Positions 7,881 to 15,280 of a DNA stretch of 64,000 nucleotides are shown one piece after another; within the stretch, counting starts at the first letter, position 1; each line of letters starts with the position of its first letter. The notes under the pieces were generated by a model. That model saw only the letters and a list, made by a program, of their open reading frames with translations. It was not told the DNA's origin and searched no databases. This DNA comes from an uncultured Pelagibacteraceae bacterium (GTDB lineage Bacteria > Pseudomonadota > Alphaproteobacteria > Pelagibacterales > Pelagibacteraceae). The DNA lies in the NCBI GenBank assembly GCA_902569285.1, contig CACFTS010000001.1, forward strand, positions 1-64,000. Reading direction: 5' to 3'. The position numbers and the translations under genes are program-made.

Positions 7881-10295
7881 CTAAACTTTCTTAATCTTAA
7901 CAAAAACTCTAAACCCTTTCATTGTAACACCACCTTTCGCTGTTCGAGGAAGTCTCATTGATGAAAGGGATGCTTGTTCAATTAATTTTTGTTTACCTAA
8001 ATTTTCAATAAATTTTAAAATATCTTGATCACTTGCTGCAACACCTTGGATTGTGATCATGTAACCACCGTTATAATCAACTTTGTCAAACTTCAGTTTT
8101 GAAGGCACACTCGATGCTATTTGAGCTAATACCCTGTAAGTTAATTCTTTATTAGATTTTAATGTACTGCTTAATTTTAAAGTTGTTTGTATTAGCTGCA
8201 GTTCTTTAGTAGTTTTCTTTAATTCTAATGATTTTTGTTCATGAATTTTCATAACATTAGAATAATTCTCAAGTTTTTTATTGTACGAATGAATATTCCA
8301 AAATGATAATGTAAATAATATTAAATATAATGCTGCAATACCAGTTGCTAATCCCTTAAAAGCAAAGCTAGATATTGCTTTCATTTTCTTTTTCTGGAAC
8401 ATGCTTTTTCTGTCTGGAAGTAAATTTATATTTTTTGCTGCGGTTACAAATTTATAATATCCAAATACATCAAGCTTTCTGAATGCTAAACCTATTGATG
8501 TAGTAAAGTATGATCTATTTTTTAAATTAACTTGTTGGTCAAATTGTTGTGGAACTTTTAAGCCTTCAATTGGATCAAATAAATTAAATCCAACATTCAT
8601 TAATGTTTTTCTAAAAATAGATAAATAATCCTCAACATTTTCTAAGTCTGAGACAACTTTTAAACTTCTAATTCTTTTTTCGTATTTAGTTTCAAAATCT
8701 TGAACTGCTTGTTTTACTTGTGTTGTGTATCTTCTTACTAATGCTTCTTTCTCCTCTGCATCTGTAGATTCTAATAAAATTTTTCTATCTTGGCCTCTTA
8801 AAAAAATATCAGTAATTATTGGATTATTATCATATAAAATCATTAAATAATTTTCATCTAAACCAAATTCTAAAACAGCTGTTAAATTTGCATCATCTTT
8901 TTTGTTTGAAATTTGATTAATTTGATCGACAGCAGATTTTAATGCGAAACATTTAACATCAATAATAACTGGATTTAGGCCACTATTTTTTACGATTGAT
9001 ACATAACCATTTATATCGGCTAATTTAGAAGCAACAAATAAGATATCCATGGTGTTATCTTTTTCATTTCTATTTATTACTTGATGAAAAATTGAATAAT
9101 CATCTAAATTATCTGTTAGCTGAACTAAGTTTTCCCATAATGAATTCGTTTCTATTGCTTTTTGTAACTCTTCATCTTTCAACAATGGAGAAGTGACTAC
9201 TCTTATTATTGCACTTGTAACTGGGATAGAAATAGCAACGTTCCCTACATCTATTTTTGATTTTTGTAATGCCAAACTAAGTTCTGTTGTAACCTTTTCA
9301 GCATTTTCTAAAACACTACTTTCATCTGGAATATCTACTTTATGAGTATAAAATTTTTCCAATACCCACTGATTATTCTTATCAGAGTTTATTTGTGCCA
9401 ATCTTATCTCTTTATTTGTAAGCTCAATACCAATTACTTCCTCTCCTTTAATTGAAGATTTTCCTATTTTTGATTTAAAAAAGTTTAATATTTTATTTAA
9501 AGAGTTATTTTTATTTTTAACCGGAGACTTAGGAAGTTTAATTCCTTTTAAAGAAGGTTTTTTAAATTTTAAATTCTTAAATTTACCTAAAATATTAGAA
9601 ACTTTATTTTTAGCAGTCGCATCAACACTATCTTCTGCTTTTTCTACAGCTTCATTGCTTAAAGTAACATCATTATTAACTCCAGACTGTATTTCGGTAC
9701 TTATATTTTGTTTGCTCACATTAGGAGTTGCTTCTGTTGAAACAGTTGGGCTAGGTTTTTCCTCCACATTTACTGTGGGATCGGGTTGTTCTTGAGTTAA
9801 TGGCTGATTTTGCTGTTGTTCTCCGGTTGTTTGTTGAATTTGTTGTCCTTCATCAGCAAGTTTTTTCAATTTCTCACTTTCAGAATGTATATCATCAAAC
9901 CATTTCTCTAAAATTGGAATTGCTTCATCAAGGTTTTGTGTTCCTGACGAAGAAATTTTTTGTTTTCCATCAATATAAAGTCTGCCTACCCAATTTTTTG
10001 ATTTAAGTTCACCTTTATATTTGTCTTGTCTTATATATATATGCAATCTTCCATCTTTTTTATGAATAACCTGATGTTCAGTTGCTTCTTTTTTAACTTC
10101 ATTGGCTGTTTCATCATTTTTCACTTGATTTTCAGAAACATTTTGGTTTTCAGAAACATTTTGGTTTTCACCAGAATTTTCATCAGGAGAATTGTCTAAG
10201 TTTTCATCAACCGAAGGTTGATTTTCAACTTTTTCACCATTTTCCTCATTTTCATTAGAGGAATTTATATTTTCATCTTTTTTATCTTCACTCAT
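7881..10295 (-). CDS. pilM: PilM-PilN fusion with N-terminal integrase arm-like domain
   Basis: An 804-aa protein with several parts. Residues 1-80 are acidic and Asn-rich with SENQNV repeats. Residues 81-137 (GRLHIYIRQ, NWVGRLYIDGKQK, SSGTQNLDEAIPILEKWFDDI) look like the three-strand plus helix arm-type DNA-binding domain of tyrosine recombinases. A Gln/Pro/Thr-rich linker and a basic stretch follow. Residues 283-600 are an actin-like PilM ATPase (GIELTNKEIRLAQI). A PilN part follows, with a transmembrane helix at about 650-670 and a periplasmic C-terminus containing VPSKLKFDKVDYNGG. PilM and PilN are separate genes in most species. The topology puts the arm-like domain in the cytoplasm. The pilM/pilN calls are firm; the DNA-binding role is inferred. 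It is the first gene of the assembly operon and lies directly downstream of the TCTAACACAA array. Confidence 0.85.
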   Translation of the reverse strand: MSEDKKDENINSSNENEENGEKVENQPSVDENLDNSPDENSGENQNVSENQNVSENQVKNDETANEVKKEATEHQVIHKKDGRLHIYIRQDKYKGELKSKNWVGRLYIDGKQKISSSGTQNLDEAIPILEKWFDDIHSESEKLKKLADEGQQIQQTTGEQQQNQPLTQEQPDPTVNVEEKPSPTVSTEATPNVSKQNISTEIQSGVNNDVTLSNEAVEKAEDSVDATAKNKVSNILGKFKNLKFKKPSLKGIKLPKSPVKNKNNSLNKILNFFKSKIGKSSIKGEEVIGIELTNKEIRLAQINSDKNNQWVLEKFYTHKVDIPDESSVLENAEKVTTELSLALQKSKIDVGNVAISIPVTSAIIRVVTSPLLKDEELQKAIETNSLWENLVQLTDNLDDYSIFHQVINRNEKDNTMDILFVASKLADINGYVSIVKNSGLNPVIIDVKCFALKSAVDQINQISNKKDDANLTAVLEFGLDENYLMILYDNNPIITDIFLRGQDRKILLESTDAEEKEALVRRYTTQVKQAVQDFETKYEKRIRSLKVVSDLENVEDYLSIFRKTLMNVGFNLFDPIEGLKVPQQFDQQVNLKNRSYFTTSIGLAFRKLDVFGYYKFVTAAKNINLLPDRKSMFQKKKMKAISSFAFKGLATGIAALYLILFTLSFWNIHSYNKKLENYSNVMKIHEQKSLELKKTTKELQLIQTTLKLSSTLKSNKELTYRVLAQIASSVPSKLKFDKVDYNGGYMITIQGVAASDQDILKFIENLGKQKLIEQASLSSMRLPRTAKGGVTMKGFRVFVKIKKV
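10123..10170 (-). repeat. 18-bp imperfect tandem repeat inside pilMN
   Basis: Three 18-bp units of the type TTTTGGTTTTCAGAAACA (plus-strand reading) lie head to tail and encode the SENQNV repeats in the disordered N-terminus of PilMN. The middle unit is a clean copy and the outer two have diverged. The unit length is a multiple of three, so copy-number change would alter the tail length without shifting frame. Confidence 0.7.
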
Positions 10296-10336
10296 AATTT
10301 TTAAAACACTCTAAAAAATATTTTTTAAAACGAATC

Positions 10337-10670
10337 TCTAACACAAATTTCATAATCTCTAACACAAATTGTTATAAACATCTAACACAAAACTATAAGT
10401 TGTATGCTCATTTTGGGTCAAATTTACAAAAAGTCAATAAAATCAACACTTTTAAGACTTTATTAAATTTTTAAACTTTTAAGATAATTTAACGGTAATT
10501 ATTAAAATTCTAACACAATTTTATAAAAGTCTAACACAATAGATTTTTTTTGATTGTGTTAGAGTATTTGAATTATGTAAAAATTCAAAAAAGCTAGTAA
10601 AATCAATGTTTTTGATTTTTTTAATTAAGGATAGACCTTTTGTGTTAGAGAAATACTTATTTGTGTTAGA
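10337..10670. repeat. Array of eight TCTAACACAA boxes
   Basis: Forward copies TCTAACACAA(A) lie at 10337-10347, 10358-10368, 10381-10391, 10509-10518 and 10530-10539. Reverse copies (T)TTGTGTTAGA lie at 10554-10563, 10639-10649 and 10660-10670. All eight share the exact 10-base core. Within clusters the spacing is 21, 23, 21 and 21 bp, about two helical turns, which would place sites on one face of the DNA. Forward copies are on the pilMN side and reverse copies on the far side, giving a quasi-symmetric layout. This looks like a multi-site protein-binding array. The first box is 42 bp from the pilMN start codon. Confidence 0.9.
10530..10563. promoter_or_regulatory. Inverted repeat in the box array (11-bp arms)
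   Basis: The fifth and sixth boxes form a perfect inverted repeat, TCTAACACAAT (10530-10540) and ATTGTGTTAGA (10553-10563), around a 12-nt T-rich loop. It is the only place where the boxes face each other closely. It may be a dimeric protein site or, if transcribed, a hairpin. It lacks the GC-rich stem of a normal intrinsic terminator. Confidence 0.65.
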
Positions 10671-11019
10671 GTAAAAAAACTTATTACTAAATTTAAAATA
10701 TTTTAATTTAAATCATGAAATATTTCCATTTCTACCTCAAAATTTGACAAATATCAGAAGTTGTATGTCTAAAATTACAATTTTTAATAGAAATTTACCT
10801 AAAAATACTTTTTTTACTTAAATATTAATTTTTTTACAAAATTAAACTTAAACTTTAACTATTATCATGCTGTTAACAGCTTGCATGCACCATTTAGAGT
10901 ATGCAACTTGGTATATATTTTTCAAAATAACGATTTTGGTATTCTAAATAGAGATTTTAATATTCTGAACATGAATTACATCTAAAAATAAATAAATAAC
11001 ATGGTTTCTAAAATATTTT

Positions 11020-11913
11020 TCACTTTACAAAAGTTCCTCTATGATAATCATTCATAGCTTCTAATATTTCTGCTTTGGTATTCATAACAAATGGTCCGCC
11101 TCTTGCTATTTGTTCACCAATTGGTTTTCCTGATACTAAAAGAAATTTAGATCTTGTTATAGCTTCAACTTTTAATTCTTCTCCATTAGTTAATAAAATT
11201 AAAGTTGAGTCTTTTATTTTCTCATGAGATTTATTTCCAATTTTTATTTCTCCTTCTACAAGATAAATGAATGAATTGTGAGTAGAAGGTAAATTAAAAT
11301 TAAATTTTTTATTTTTATTTAAGCTAATATCAAAATAAATAGGTTCAATATTATGTTGTTCAAAGAAACCTTTAGAATTTTCAAAGTTGCCAGCTATTAC
11401 CTTAACAGATTTCTCTTCATCGTTGTGTACATTAATTTTTTCTTTATCAATATAATAATATTGGGGTTTGTTCATTTTTAATTTTGCGGGCATGTTAATC
11501 CATAATTGAAAACCATGTAGCTTACCTTCTTTCATTACCGGCATTTCAGAATGAATAATTCCGCTTCCAGTTTTCATCCATTGAACATCTCCAGCTTTCA
11601 TTTTACCTTCGCCGCCAGTACTATCTTTATGTTTAAAGTCTCCTGCCAACATGTAAGTTACAGTTTCAATTCCTCTATGTGGGTGAGCAGGAAAGCCTGC
11701 TACATAATCATCTTTATTTTCTGAACCAAATTCATCTAACATTAAAAACGGATCAAAATAATTTGGCTCAACTCCAATACTTCTTTTTAATTTTACGCCA
11801 GCACCGTCAGATGTTGTGATTGGTTTTATAATTTTTTCAACTTCTATTTCTAAAATTTTTTTCATATAATCTTTTTTATACGCTAATCCATTTAAACAAA
11901 CTGAGTTACTCAT
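11020..11913 (-). CDS. Pirin family protein
   Basis: Bicupin of the pirin family (297 aa). The N-terminal pirin motif is clear: FDPFLMLDEFG, then HPHRGIETVTYMLAG with the metal-binding histidines, MKTGSGIIHSEMP, and QLWINMP. A C-terminal cupin (about 180-290) contains GGPFVMNTKAEI. Pirins act variously as quercetinases, as redox-sensing regulators or as partners of metabolic enzymes, so the substrate is open. The annotated start overlaps the stop of the upstream regulator gene by ATGA, which suggests coupling. A second possible start is Met17 (11865), closer to the usual pirin N-terminus. Confidence 0.9.
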   Translation of the reverse strand: MSNSVCLNGLAYKKDYMKKILEIEVEKIIKPITTSDGAGVKLKRSIGVEPNYFDPFLMLDEFGSENKDDYVAGFPAHPHRGIETVTYMLAGDFKHKDSTGGEGKMKAGDVQWMKTGSGIIHSEMPVMKEGKLHGFQLWINMPAKLKMNKPQYYYIDKEKINVHNDEEKSVKVIAGNFENSKGFFEQHNIEPIYFDISLNKNKKFNFNLPSTHNSFIYLVEGEIKIGNKSHEKIKDSTLILLTNGEELKVEAITRSKFLLVSGKPIGEQIARGGPFVMNTKAEILEAMNDYHRGTFVK

Positions 11914-12434
11914 AATTTTTTATTTAATTCCAATAATTCTTTTAAAGAACCATTAGTTTCCCATTTCTTTACTAGTTGACTCATTTTATGAACTGTCTCT
12001 GAAACAAATTCATTAAATACTGTTTTGTATTCAGAACCAATACTTATTCCACTTTTACTATAATCTAATAATTTTATCTTGGATAAATGCAAAATTTTTC
12101 TTCTAACAGTCTCTCTTGGTAAATCTAATACTTCAGCAATACTTGCAATATTTACTTTTCTTTTCTCTTTAAATAAGTCTGTATGATTTTTTAATGTTGA
12201 TTTAAGTTCTTCGTAATTTTTTATACCTTCTTTGTTAGTCTTATATAAATAATCACTTACAACAAGTTGCATAATCATAAAGCTATCAAAATCAATTTTT
12301 AAATTATTTTTTACTCGACTATAAAAATTTATTAAGAACATCATCCAATTATACAAACCGTTTGAAAAAACCGGAGCCTCATCCTTTTTGAAGCCTGTTT
12401 TAAAATCAATAATATTTTTTTCGTTTATACCCAT
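11910..12434 (-). CDS. Winged-helix transcriptional regulator (family unclear)
   Basis: A 174-aa protein with an HTH segment near residues 95-125 (NIASIAEVLDLPRETVRRKILHL) that reads like a Crp/GntR-type winged helix: the recognition helix carries R-E-T-V-R-R. The N-terminal part is helical with no recognisable ligand domain. It is translationally coupled (ATGA) to the downstream pirin gene, so it probably regulates that operon. Three 21-bp direct repeats sit just upstream of its start and are candidate sites for autoregulation. The regulator call is solid at the level of an HTH protein, but the family and ligand are not known. Confidence 0.65.
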   Translation of the reverse strand: MGINEKNIIDFKTGFKKDEAPVFSNGLYNWMMFLINFYSRVKNNLKIDFDSFMIMQLVVSDYLYKTNKEGIKNYEELKSTLKNHTDLFKEKRKVNIASIAEVLDLPRETVRRKILHLSKIKLLDYSKSGISIGSEYKTVFNEFVSETVHKMSQLVKKWETNGSLKELLELNKKL

Positions 12435-12435
12435 A

Positions 12436-12497
12436 ATAGTTTTTTTCTAACTCAATATAGTTTTTTATTACCTATTTTAGTTTTTAAATAACCTATA
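12436..12497 (-). promoter_or_regulatory. Three tandem ~21-bp repeats upstream of the regulator-pirin operon
   Basis: Reading the plus strand, three units of the form (A/T)TAGTTTTTT...(T)AAC/ACCTAT start at about 12436, 12457 and 12477. Units two and three share TAGTTTTT, a short A/T stretch and ACCTAT; unit one is more diverged (ends CTAACTCAAT). Spacing of 20-21 bp suggests same-face binding sites. They lie within 65 bp upstream of the regulator start codon. The first unit also contains TCTAACTCAAT, one base away from the box found at 10337-10670. Confidence 0.5.
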
Positions 12498-12551
12498 CTG
12501 GGTAACTATATAAATAATTAAGTTTAATTCAACTTATGAATGAAAAGTGTA

Positions 12552-12854
12552 TTAATTTGGATTTCCGCGAATATCTGTGTTGAATTCTTGATATATTACA
12601 ACAGATAAAATTTTAAAATTTTTAATAATTCTTTCATAGTCCCAAGACAAATCAACTGAATTACAATTTAATTCTTTGAAGTAGTAAACTTTTGCCATTG
12701 GAATTGATGGATCAATCTCAGATAAAAGAATATTCAATTCATCAGTTTTTTTTTCAATTGTAAAATTATACCTACAAACATTTGAGGTTGTCCAATACAT
12801 CAATGTACTTAAAACAATTAAAAAAAAAATCATAACTTTAGGAATACTTAACAT
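12552..12854 (-). CDS. Hypothetical exported/membrane-anchored protein
   Basis: Small 100-aa protein with an uncleaved anchor or signal peptide (IPKVMIFFLIVLSTLMYWTT) and a short extracytoplasmic part with two cysteines (VCRYNF and LNCNS). No family was recognised. It starts 2 bp after the stop of the GAF-SpoIIE phosphatase gene on the same strand, so the two are probably co-expressed and might work together. The tight spacing and signal-like N-terminus support a real gene. Confidence 0.6.
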   Translation of the reverse strand: MLSIPKVMIFFLIVLSTLMYWTTSNVCRYNFTIEKKTDELNILLSEIDPSIPMAKVYYFKELNCNSVDLSWDYERIIKNFKILSVVIYQEFNTDIRGNPN

Positions 12855-12856
12855 AA

Positions 12857-14140
12857 TTAATTTCCATCAATAGTAACAATTGTTAAATCATCTTTTTGAA
12901 CTCTATCTGATTTAATTAAGTCTTCAATTATTTTACTTAGTCTTTGAGAATTGGGTACACTTTGATATTTTTTTATATAATTTTGAAAACCTTCTTGTCC
13001 TAGCATCTCTCCTTTTGTATCTTTCATCTCTGTTATACCATCAGTAAATATATACATTGAGCTTTCCTTGAAAGAAATTAATTTTTCTGTAAATTTAAAC
13101 TTTGGAGCTATGCCTAACGGCGGACCTGCTTCTTCAAAGTTTGAAAAGTCTCCTCCCTTAGAAAAAATTAAAGGTGGTTCATGTCCTGCGTTAGATAAGA
13201 GTAATTCTTTTTTGTTACTATCAAAGATACCAATCACCATTGTCACAAACATACCTCTTGATGCTGTCTCACATATTTCATCATTAAGAATTTTCAAAAG
13301 TTCTGCTGCAGAAAAAATAGTTTTACTTAAGCATCGATAAAGGCTTGAAGCCTTAGACATTAATAATGATGACTTAATTCCTTTTCCAGATACATCAGCA
13401 ACACCAAAACCAAATCTTCCTTCACCAAGATCTGAAAAATTATAAAAGTCCCCAGAGACAACCTTTGCTGGAATATTTATGCCGGCAATAGGAAAAGGAT
13501 CTTTTTTATTTTGAGACAATAAAGTTTTTTGAATATCCCCGACAATTTCTATTTCTTTTTGCATTCTATTTTTATCAATCAATTCTTTTGCAGTTTTTGC
13601 ATTTTTAATCGCAAGTGCTGCTGGTCCTGATAAAGTTTCTAAAAGTTTTCTATCACTCTCTTCAAACAGTTTTGTATTTGTTTTTTTATTTAAACAATGA
13701 ATAACACCTATACATTCTCCCGAAACTATTAAGGGTGAACATAAAACAGAATAAGTTGTAAAGTTTGTTTTATTATCTAGATCAAAATAAAATTCTGCTA
13801 TTTCTCTTACATCTTTTCTTACGTCACCCACTCTAATACACTTTTTAGTCGCTGTAGCTTTACCCATTACTCCCTGAGTAATTGGTATTTCAAAATCTTC
13901 AAGATAAGCTTGATACTTTGATGCGATACATTGAAAAACTTGTTTTTTCTCTTCAATAAAAAAAACATTTGCTGCTTGAGCGTTTATTCTTTTAATGATT
14001 ACTTCAAGCGCATTCTGTAATGTCTCTTTTAAATCTAGAGAGCCTGCAAGCTCGTTGTTCATTTGTGTAATTAAAGCTAGGTCTTTACTGGAAGTATCCT
14101 CCACTTTATTTACTTCAGGTTTTTTTGAACCAAAAAACAT
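12857..14140 (-). CDS. GAF domain - SpoIIE/PP2C serine phosphatase
   Basis: Cytoplasmic 427-aa RsbU-like phosphatase. A short N-terminus is followed by a GAF sensor domain (about 25-165) and a SpoIIE PP2C domain (about 190-425). The phosphatase motifs are intact: VVSGDFYNFSD, VADVSGKG, NAGHEPP, IFTDGITEM and KDDLTIV. The expected role is dephosphorylating a STAS-domain protein in response to a small-molecule or redox signal sensed by GAF, but no partner gene is visible here. It is the second such phosphatase in the first 15 kb; the other (54-2111) has a CHASE2 sensor. Both bracket the pilus assembly operon. Confidence 0.88.
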   Translation of the reverse strand: MFFGSKKPEVNKVEDTSSKDLALITQMNNELAGSLDLKETLQNALEVIIKRINAQAANVFFIEEKKQVFQCIASKYQAYLEDFEIPITQGVMGKATATKKCIRVGDVRKDVREIAEFYFDLDNKTNFTTYSVLCSPLIVSGECIGVIHCLNKKTNTKLFEESDRKLLETLSGPAALAIKNAKTAKELIDKNRMQKEIEIVGDIQKTLLSQNKKDPFPIAGINIPAKVVSGDFYNFSDLGEGRFGFGVADVSGKGIKSSLLMSKASSLYRCLSKTIFSAAELLKILNDEICETASRGMFVTMVIGIFDSNKKELLLSNAGHEPPLIFSKGGDFSNFEEAGPPLGIAPKFKFTEKLISFKESSMYIFTDGITEMKDTKGEMLGQEGFQNYIKKYQSVPNSQRLSKIIEDLIKSDRVQKDDLTIVTIDGN

Positions 14141-14186
14141 ATTATTTTATTGGCAATCTATCTCTTTTTTGATATTTTTTCAAAAT

Positions 14187-14300
14187 ATGGAAATTTTAAT
14201 TCATTCACCAAATTTTTATCTTCATATACAAGATGCTGTTATATTTGTTCAGTATTGTATTGAAGGCATTGTTGAAATAGCTTCACGAATTAAAATATAA
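14187..14300 (+). CDS. Possible 37-aa small ORF before pilD
   Basis: A short ATG-initiated ORF (MEILIHSPNF...IASRIKI) fills the gap between the divergent GAF-phosphatase gene and pilD, ending 3 bp before the GTG start of pilD. It has no recognised similarity, and its base composition is like the surrounding spacer. It could be a leader peptide for pilD or chance; the only support is its position and the tight spacing. Confidence 0.2.
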   Translation: MEILIHSPNFYLHIQDAVIFVQYCIEGIVEIASRIKI

Positions 14301-14303
14301 TCA

Positions 14304-15074
14304 GTGTTAATCATCTATATAGCTGTATTTATACTTGGTAGCTTATGGGGAAGCTTTAGTAACGTATGTATATATAGACTGCCTGAGAGAGGAAATGTAG
14401 TTTCCGCTAGATCAAAATGTAGAAATTGCCAAAAAAAGATCAGTTGGTTCGATAATATACCTTTTATTTCATACATAATTCTTAGAGGAAAATGTAGAGA
14501 TTGCGGCTTTAAAATATCTTTTCAGTATTTTGTAGTAGAACTACTGGTAGCACTTGGTTTTCTTATCTCTTTTCACTTTTTTGGTTTTTCTATTGCTACG
14601 TTGCTACTCTTTATATTAACTATTTTCTTCGTAATTATTTTTTTTATAGATTTAAAACACTTTATAATTCCAAATGAATTAACCTTCCCTCTTATGGCGA
14701 TTGGGTTTTTAAAGTCATTTGATCCAAACCTAAATCAATATTTATTTCCAAATTACTTTAATTCATTGATTGGAGGAATTGTTGGTTATTTAATTATATG
14801 GTTCATAATATTTGCTTATAAAAAATTACGAAACAAAGAAGGTATGGGTTTAGGAGATGCCAAACTTTTATCTGCAATGGGCTTCTGGTTTGGGTGGATA
14901 TCAATTCCGTTTATATTATTTTTCTCATCATTTGTAGCCTTAGGCTTTGCAATTCCAAGCTTGGTGAATAAATCTAAAACAATGTCATCACAAATTCCTT
15001 TTGGTCCTTATCTTGTCTTGGGCTGTGTATTATATTTAGTACTGATTGAACAGATTATAAAATATTTGAATTAA
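14304..15074 (+). CDS. pilD: Prepilin peptidase / N-methyltransferase PilD
   Basis: Inner-membrane aspartic protease (family A24, 256 aa) that cleaves and N-methylates type IV prepilins. The N-terminal methylation domain has the double CxxC zinc motif (CRNC and CRDC, about residues 33-60) followed by ISWFDNIPFISY. Two catalytic aspartates are visible in FIDLKHFIIPNE and GMGLGDAKLLSAMG. About seven hydrophobic helices follow. The start is GTG, chosen because it begins directly before the first membrane helix with the conserved GSLWGSFSNV. It would process the four prepilins encoded at 22.7-25.8 kb. Confidence 0.95.
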   Translation: MLIIYIAVFILGSLWGSFSNVCIYRLPERGNVVSARSKCRNCQKKISWFDNIPFISYIILRGKCRDCGFKISFQYFVVELLVALGFLISFHFFGFSIATLLLFILTIFFVIIFFIDLKHFIIPNELTFPLMAIGFLKSFDPNLNQYLFPNYFNSLIGGIVGYLIIWFIIFAYKKLRNKEGMGLGDAKLLSAMGFWFGWISIPFILFFSSFVALGFAIPSLVNKSKTMSSQIPFGPYLVLGCVLYLVLIEQIIKYLN

Positions 15075-15280
15075 TGGAAAAATTACTTTTCTTTAATATA
15101 ATCGTATCCTCATTAAATATTTTTATAATTGTATACGCTTACTCATTAAATTTTTTTCCAAAAAAATGGAGGAAGAAAGTTAATCAAGATACTTTGGTTG
15201 GTCTTACGTTAATTTTTTTTACTATGCTTACTATGTTTGCTTGGATTATATATTTTTATCTAAAAATTTTTAAATTTTGA
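15074..15280 (+). CDS. Small two-helix membrane protein
   Basis: A 68-aa protein with two hydrophobic helices (about 5-25 and 43-63) joined by a basic loop (FFPKKWRKKVNQ). No family was recognised. Its ATG overlaps the last base of the pilD stop codon, so it is translated with pilD. Its 3' end overlaps the convergent autotransporter gene by 11 bp. A role linked to pilus biogenesis is suggested only by position. Confidence 0.6.
   Translation: MEKLLFFNIIVSSLNIFIIVYAYSLNFFPKKWRKKVNQDTLVGLTLIFFTMLTMFAWIIYFYLKIFKF

Larger units (their letters stand above)
10296..11019. other. 724-bp non-coding region with repeat array, upstream of pilMN
   Basis: The longest gene-free stretch in the window, bounded by the start of pilMN (minus strand) and the end of the pirin gene (minus strand). 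It must hold the pilus assembly promoter. It contains eight TCTAACACAA boxes (listed separately). A 23-bp imperfect direct repeat (AAGYYARTAAAATCAA core) occurs at 10431-10453 and 10591-10613, exactly 160 bp apart. AAGTTGTATG occurs at 10397-10406 and 10758-10767, with a near-inverted copy at 10900-10909. Two short perfect palindromes are present, GCTGTTAACAGC (10869-10880) and TGCATGCA (10882-10889). No ORF of useful length, tRNA or recognisable structured RNA was seen. Confidence 0.8.

Noticed and set aside
10530-10563. Inverted repeat as an intrinsic terminator
   Set aside because: The stem is AT-rich with two or three GC pairs per arm and a 12-nt loop. Both arms are simply two copies of the repeated box.
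10337-10670. The TCTAACACAA boxes as a CRISPR array
   Set aside because: Units are only about 10 bp, occur on both strands, spacers of about 11 bp within clusters are not unique-length protospacers, and no cas genes are nearby.
10296-11019. The region as a replication origin
   Set aside because: No TTATCCACA-type DnaA boxes are apparent, and flanking genes (pilMN, pirin) are not origin-associated. The DciA-like gene and smc are 50 kb away.
13995-14300. 101-aa plus-strand ORF before pilD
   Set aside because: Most of it lies antisense to the GAF-phosphatase gene. Only the last 37 codons fall in free space and are listed as a low-confidence small ORF.
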